The translations under genes and the position numbers were made by a program. A stretch of 17,248 nucleotides of DNA. Origin: Mesorhizobium amorphae. Lineage in GTDB: Bacteria > Pseudomonadota > Alphaproteobacteria > Rhizobiales > Rhizobiaceae. Below, piece after piece: positions 14,245 to 17,248 of this stretch. The stretch lies in NCBI GenBank assembly GCA_003240775.1, contig QFNI01000069.1:1-17248 (forward strand), in the 5' to 3' direction. The notes under the pieces are model-generated. The model was not told the origin of the DNA. It did no database searches and saw nothing but the letters and a program-made list of their open reading frames with translations. Every line of letters starts with the position of its first letter. Position 1 is the first letter of the stretch.

Positions 14245-14945
14245 TGGCCGTGTTCTGGATCGCCATGCTGATCCTGGGCGGCGGGCTCGCCGTTCTGCTG
14301 CTGCGGGACGATGCCGGCAGCATGCTCGGCCTGTCCAACGACCAGTTCGCGGGCGTGATCGCGCTGAGCGCCCTGCTGTTCGTGATTGCGTCCGGCGTGT
14401 TCGCCCGCCGCACCCCGCTCGGCCCCGCGCTGCGCAACGTGGCGGCCTGGCTCGGCATCCTCGTTCTTCTCGTGGCGGGCTACGGGTATCGCTACGAGTT
14501 GCAGGATGTGGCGAGCCGCGTCACCGCTGGCCTCGTGCCCGGCAGTCCCTTGTCGTCGTTCGACGCGGAAGGCCGCGCATCCGTGATGGTGAACCGCGCG
14601 CTCGGCGGCCATTTCGGCACGCGCGCAACCGTCGACGGCGCTTCCATCGATTTCCTGATCGACACGGGCGCCTCCGCCACCGTGCTCAGCGTGGAGGATG
14701 CGCGGCGCGCGGGCATCGACACCGAAAGCCTCGCCTTCACCGTGCCCGTTTCCACCGCCAACGGTGTCACCACGGCCGCGCGCGCCACCGTGAGCGCTGT
14801 CACCGTGGGCTCGATCACCCGCCGCAACCTGCCCGTTCTCGTCGCCCAGCCCGGCGTGCTCGGCCAGAGCCTGCTCGGCATGAACTTCCTCGGCACCCTG
14901 TCGGGCCTCGACATCCGCGGCGACCGGATGACCCTGCGCGACTAG
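14244..14945 (+). CDS. TIGR02281-family clan AA (retropepsin-like) aspartic protease
   Basis: The 233-residue protein has two or three N-terminal membrane helices (about 2-20, 36-54, 67-82). A retropepsin-like domain follows, with the active-site motif FLIDTGASATVLS (DTGAS at 140-144), the flap-like region STANGVTTAARATV and the closing LLGMNFLGTLSGLDIRGDRMTL. Single-DTG proteases of this type dimerise to make the active site; the domain probably faces the periplasm. The natural substrate is unknown. The ATG at 14244-14246 overlaps the DUF1289 stop by one base. Confidence 0.93.
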   Translation: MAVFWIAMLILGGGLAVLLLRDDAGSMLGLSNDQFAGVIALSALLFVIASGVFARRTPLGPALRNVAAWLGILVLLVAGYGYRYELQDVASRVTAGLVPGSPLSSFDAEGRASVMVNRALGGHFGTRATVDGASIDFLIDTGASATVLSVEDARRAGIDTESLAFTVPVSTANGVTTAARATVSAVTVGSITRRNLPVLVAQPGVLGQSLLGMNFLGTLSGLDIRGDRMTLRD

Positions 14946-14946
14946 C

Positions 14947-15055
14947 GCATTCCCGAACGCAAAGCCGCTACGCACTTTCGGGGGAAATGCTCTAGCTCTC
15001 TGTTTTCGCAGCATTTCGGCACGCAAAATCGCTACGCACTTTCGGGGGAAATGCT
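14947..15055. repeat. Two 45-bp REP-like direct repeats downstream of the protease gene
   Basis: Units at 14947-14991 and 15011-15055 match at 40 of 45 positions, and their last 26 bases are identical (from CGCTACGCACTTTCGGGGG onward). Each begins GCATT and ends AAATGCT, an imperfect dyad (TTCGGGGGAAATGC against GCATTTCCC...GAA). The second unit touches the dusA stop. The 110-base gap holds no gene. Similar 'cgaaagtgcgtagcg' intergenic repeats are common in Rhizobiales genomes. Confidence 0.8.
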
Positions 15056-16087
15056 TCAGGCGACTTCCGGCAGCCCGGCATCCTCCACCGCCTGCAGCGC
15101 GCGGAGAAGTACATCCGGGCCAGCACCCGGCCTCGGCGCTTCCTCCGACAAAATCTGCCGAAAGCGCCGCGCCCCTGGCCGGCCTGCAAACAGCCCGACC
15201 ATGTGGCGCGTGACCTGGGCGAGCCGCCCGCCGCCTGCGATGTGGCGCGCGGCATAGTCGGCCATCTCCCGCACCACCTCGGCCGGGTCGGGCGCGTCCC
15301 GCGCATCGCCGTGGATGCGCCGGTCGACATCGCCCAGAAGTGCGGGCGTCTGATAGGCTGCGCGGCCGAGCATCACGGCGTCCACATGCGCGAGATGGTC
15401 GAGCGCCTCGTCGAGCGAGCCGATGCCGCCGTTGATGCCGATGAAGCGTTCGGGCAGCCGCTGCTTGAGGCGGCGGACGCGGCCGTAGTCGAGCGGCGGG
15501 ATCTCGCGGTTCTCCTTGGGGCTCAGCCCCTGCAGCCACGCCTTGCGCGCATGCACCCAAAGCCCGTCGGCCCCGGCCGCGAACACCGCATCCGCCACCG
15601 CGTCGAGCGCGGTTTCCGTGTCCTGCTCGTCCACGCCGAGCCGGCATTTGACCGTCACGGGCACCGACACCGCCCCGCGCATCGCCGCGACACAGCGCGC
15701 CACAAGTGCTGGCTCGCGCATCAGACAGGCGCCGAACGCGCCCGACTGCACGCGGTCGGACGGGCAGCCCACATTGAGGTTGATCTCCCGATACCCGAAC
15801 CCTTCGCCGATCCGCGCCGCCTCCGCGAGCTTCGCAGGCTCCGACCCGCCCAACTGCAGCGCCACCGGCTCTTCGGCGGGCGAGAACCCCAAGATCCGTT
15901 CCCGCTGCCCATGCAGCACCGCGTCCGCCACCACCATCTCGCTGAACAACAACGCCCTGCGCGACATCAGCCGATGAAAGAACCGGCAGTGCCGGTCCGA
16001 CCAGTCGATCATCGGCGCCACCGCAAAGCGCGGCGCCCACGAAGGCGAGCCGTCACGCAAGATTCCGGGCTCTTCCAAGCGTCTCAT
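15056..16087 (-). CDS. dusA: tRNA-dihydrouridine(20/20a) synthase DusA
   Basis: DusA is an FMN-dependent enzyme that reduces U20/U20a in the D-loop of tRNA. The 343-residue protein shows the TIM-barrel opening PRFAVAPMIDWSDRHCRFFHRLMS, the catalytic Cys in NLNVGCPSDRVQSGAFGACLM (C108), VTVKCRLGVDEQDT, WVHARKAWLQGLSPKENREIPPLDY (typical of the DusA subtype) and FIGINGGIGS with the FMN-phosphate region AVMLGRAAYQTP. The ATG at 16085-16087 has a GGGAG ribosome site six bases upstream; the open frame continues upstream without homology. The 5' end of dusA is a known chromosomal target for a family of phage/island integrases, and an integrase remnant lies just upstream here. Confidence 0.96.
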   Translation of the reverse strand: MRRLEEPGILRDGSPSWAPRFAVAPMIDWSDRHCRFFHRLMSRRALLFSEMVVADAVLHGQRERILGFSPAEEPVALQLGGSEPAKLAEAARIGEGFGYREINLNVGCPSDRVQSGAFGACLMREPALVARCVAAMRGAVSVPVTVKCRLGVDEQDTETALDAVADAVFAAGADGLWVHARKAWLQGLSPKENREIPPLDYGRVRRLKQRLPERFIGINGGIGSLDEALDHLAHVDAVMLGRAAYQTPALLGDVDRRIHGDARDAPDPAEVVREMADYAARHIAGGGRLAQVTRHMVGLFAGRPGARRFRQILSEEAPRPGAGPDVLLRALQAVEDAGLPEVA

Positions 16088-16258
16088 CACACTCCCGCGC
16101 TCCCGCTCCGGGCACCATCCCCGCAGCCCCATCGCCACGGCAGCCCTTCACCGCCGCGATCCCAAACCGACCGCGCCATCGCTTCACCCCGCTATACCGC
16201 CCAAACCCGCCCGACGCGAGAAGACAAGACCGCCCCCGCCGGGGCAGAGACGTTCCAG
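16088..16258. other. Region between dusA and the integrase remnant
   Basis: No gene is supported here. The sequence is C-rich on the + strand. It should contain the dusA promoter, but I could not pick a convincing -35/-10 pair. It is also where an attachment-site junction would be expected if an element once inserted at the dusA 5' end; no obvious duplicated core is visible. Confidence 0.4.
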
Positions 16259-16689
16259 CCCCGCCAAGCCGAAATCACCCTCATCATATAGCCCGAACTG
16301 GACGACGAGCGCTGCCGCCTGCCGTTGCGCAACGTCGAGACCCAGCGAGAAGCCCGGCCACCACATCCGGCGCGAGACGCCGCCCGACGCGTCGGAGATC
16401 ACGCAAGCCCAGGCGCATCTTCCCCTACAGCACGGACGCCATCAGCGCGAACTTCACGCGGGCCACAAAGGTGCTGGGAATCGAGAACCTGCACTTCCAC
16501 GATCTGCGCCACGAAGGCGTGTCCCGCTTATTCGAGATGGGCCGCTCGGTGCCGCAGGCGGCTTCGGTCTCGGGGCATCGTTCATGGTCGAGCTTGCAGA
16601 TTTATGCCCACCTCCGCCACAGTGGAGACCGCTTCGCTGGGTGGAAGTGGCTGCCAAGCGTCACCGCGCCCGTGCGGCAGAAGAGCTAA
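16259..16689 (+). pseudogene. Decayed tyrosine recombinase (dusA-type phage integrase), C-terminal part
   Basis: Pieces of one integrase catalytic domain lie in three frames. Frame A (about 16259-16346) reads RQAEITLII, a TAG stop at 16289-16291, then PELDDERCRLPLRNVETQRE. Frame B (16347-16413) reads EKPGHHIRRETPPDASEI. Frame C (16414-16689) reads RIFPYSTDAISANFTRA, then HFHDLRHEGVSRLFEMG, then QAASVSGHRSWSSLQIYAHL and a stop. The Arg near RQAEI, the LRHEG and GHRSW motifs and the Tyr in IYAHL correspond to catalytic residues of tyrosine recombinases. The TAG occupies the place where relatives usually have a Trp. The N-terminal arm- and core-binding domains are missing. One nonsense codon plus two frameshifts make it non-functional. 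Its position beyond the dusA 5' end matches the integrase family known to target dusA. Confidence 0.85.
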
Positions 16690-16693
16690 CGCA

Positions 16694-16727
16694 GAAAAAG
16701 CCCCGCCCAGCCGAAGCCGAGCGGGGC
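16694..16727 (-). terminator. Strong hairpin with T tract on the - strand
   Basis: Arms GCCCCGC (16700-16706) and GCGGGGC (16721-16727), with an inner CGGC-TTCG-GCTG extension, give a very stable hairpin. On the - strand it is followed by TTTTT (A695-699 on the + strand), so it reads as an intrinsic terminator for leftward transcription. No - strand gene is recognisable to its right before the Hint gene, so it may be a leftover of the lost element. Confidence 0.6.
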
Positions 16728-16772
16728 GCGTGGCACAGACGGCACACAGGCTGATGCATTCTCTCAAATGCC

Positions 16773-16790
16773 CTTGACGCCCACTTGACG
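16773..16790 (+). promoter_or_regulatory. Tandem CTTGACG, possible -35 elements of the Hint gene
   Basis: CTTGACG occurs at 16773-16779 and 16784-16790, 11 bases apart, 54-71 bases before the Hint-protein start. TTGACG is a good -35 match, but I see no good -10 at 16-18 bases from either copy. Alternatively a direct-repeat operator spaced by about one helical turn. Confidence 0.3.
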
Positions 16791-16843
16791 TTTGGGAACG
16801 ACGATGGCTTTCCCTATCGCAGTTCAGCACTGAAGGAGGGGAC

Positions 16844-17248
16844 GTGGCTACTTTTCATTCGACCGTTTATCAGGACCTCAGATATGACGGCAGCAGCTTC
16901 ACAACTTCCACAGTTGTTTCCAACTCGTTCACACTAGATGATGGCGACAGCGATAGCCAGACCTTTGAGTTTGGTGAGGTTGTTCTTAATGTTGGTGGAG
17001 ATTTTCAATTTGTTGGAAGCTATCAAGGTGGTGTGATCATATACTACGACGGTGGCCCAGGTGATCGATTTTATTACTTGATGCAGAACGGCCAACCGAG
17101 GCCGGTAGGCGAAACCTTCACCGCCGACACCACCCCCTTCACCGTCTGCTTCCTCCCCGGCACCCTGATCGCCACCCCCTCCGGCACCGTGCCCGTCGAG
17201 ACGCTCGCCATAGGCGACCTCGTGCTCACAGCCGATGGCAACGCTCAG
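16844..17248 (+). CDS. Hint-domain protein, N-terminal part (3' truncated by window edge)
   Basis: The frame starts at GTG 16844-16846 behind a strong ribosome site (AAGGAGGGG) and stays open for 135 codons to the window end. Residues 1 to about 84 form a beta-rich, Gly/Asp/Ser-rich region I do not recognise, with no signal peptide. Residues 98-135 are the start of a Hint_2-type (hedgehog/intein) domain: TPFTVCFLPGTLIATPSGTVPVETLAIGDLVLTADG, with the nucleophile Cys at 102. Hint domains carry out self-cleavage by N-S acyl shift; the Hint_2 group is common in alphaproteobacterial surface or secreted-type proteins, whose roles are poorly known. Base composition changes sharply inside the gene: about 46% GC in 16861-17100, about 69% in 17101-17248, suggesting a mosaic origin. 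Confidence 0.85.
   Translation, partial: MATFHSTVYQDLRYDGSSFTTSTVVSNSFTLDDGDSDSQTFEFGEVVLNVGGDFQFVGSYQGGVIIYYDGGPGDRFYYLMQNGQPRPVGETFTADTTPFTVCFLPGTLIATPSGTVPVETLAIGDLVLTADGNAQ

Noticed and set aside
13995..15055. Long - strand frame across the DUF1289 and protease genes that runs on into dusA
   Set aside because: The part over dusA is in a different frame from DusA, and the rest is antisense to two genes with clear motifs.
16184..16402. 72-codon - strand frame near the integrase remnant
   Set aside because: No domain or ribosome site is visible, and most of it is opposite recognisable integrase pieces.
16690..16843. Duplicated dusA 5' sequence as an attachment site beyond the integrase remnant
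   Set aside because: I compared this stretch with the dusA start region on both strands and found no convincing shared core; the other junction may lie outside the window or be lost.

Overview
The window looks like chromosomal DNA from a high-GC alphaproteobacterium, probably in or near the Rhizobiales/Hyphomicrobiales. The evidence is the RecA and MoaA sequences, a GTTC-N7-GTTC LexA box beside recA, a PleC/PdhS-type kinase, a DUF1289/TIGR02281 pair, and REP-like intergenic repeats of the kind common in that group. Most of it is ordinary core genome. The accessory-looking part is the right end, beyond dusA.

Layout: (1) 1-360 holds the tail of an unidentified + strand gene and convergent terminators. 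(2) recA (-) has a LexA-controlled promoter region. (3) A small DUF971 gene (-) diverges from a molybdenum-cofactor cluster (+): moaA, an EamA/DMT exporter-like gene, mobA, mobB. (4) A polar amino-acid ABC transporter follows (binding protein, attenuator hairpin, two permeases), then a 3-hydroxyisobutyrate-dehydrogenase-family oxidoreductase. No ATPase gene is present. (5) A 40-bp inverted repeat separates this from a convergent Lrp/AsnC regulator. (6) A tightly overlapping - strand operon encodes a membrane-anchored thermonuclease-like protein, a glutathione S-transferase-like protein and a probable Fe-S uracil-DNA glycosylase. (7) Divergent from it is a multi-pass membrane histidine kinase. 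(8) A CobT-like gene (-) has lost several family motifs and diverges from the DUF1289 and TIGR02281 genes (+). (9) A direct repeat of 45-bp REP-like units precedes dusA (-). (10) Beyond the 5' end of dusA lies a decayed tyrosine integrase, then the start of a Hint-domain protein whose N-terminal part has a very different base composition from its Hint domain.

How the genes work together: moaA, mobA and mobB act early and late in molybdenum-cofactor synthesis. The transporter and oxidoreductase probably import and process an amino-acid-like or hydroxyacid compound, possibly under the neighbouring Lrp regulator. The nuclease/GST/UDG operon is translationally coupled without an obvious common pathway. 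The dusA/integrase/Hint segment is best read as the scar of an integrative element of the dusA-targeting type next to a mosaic Hint gene.

The most interesting leads are the dusA-linked integrase remnant, the compositional break inside the Hint gene, and the motif-poor CobT homologue with no cobS beside it. I do not see a complete, clearly new multi-gene system.
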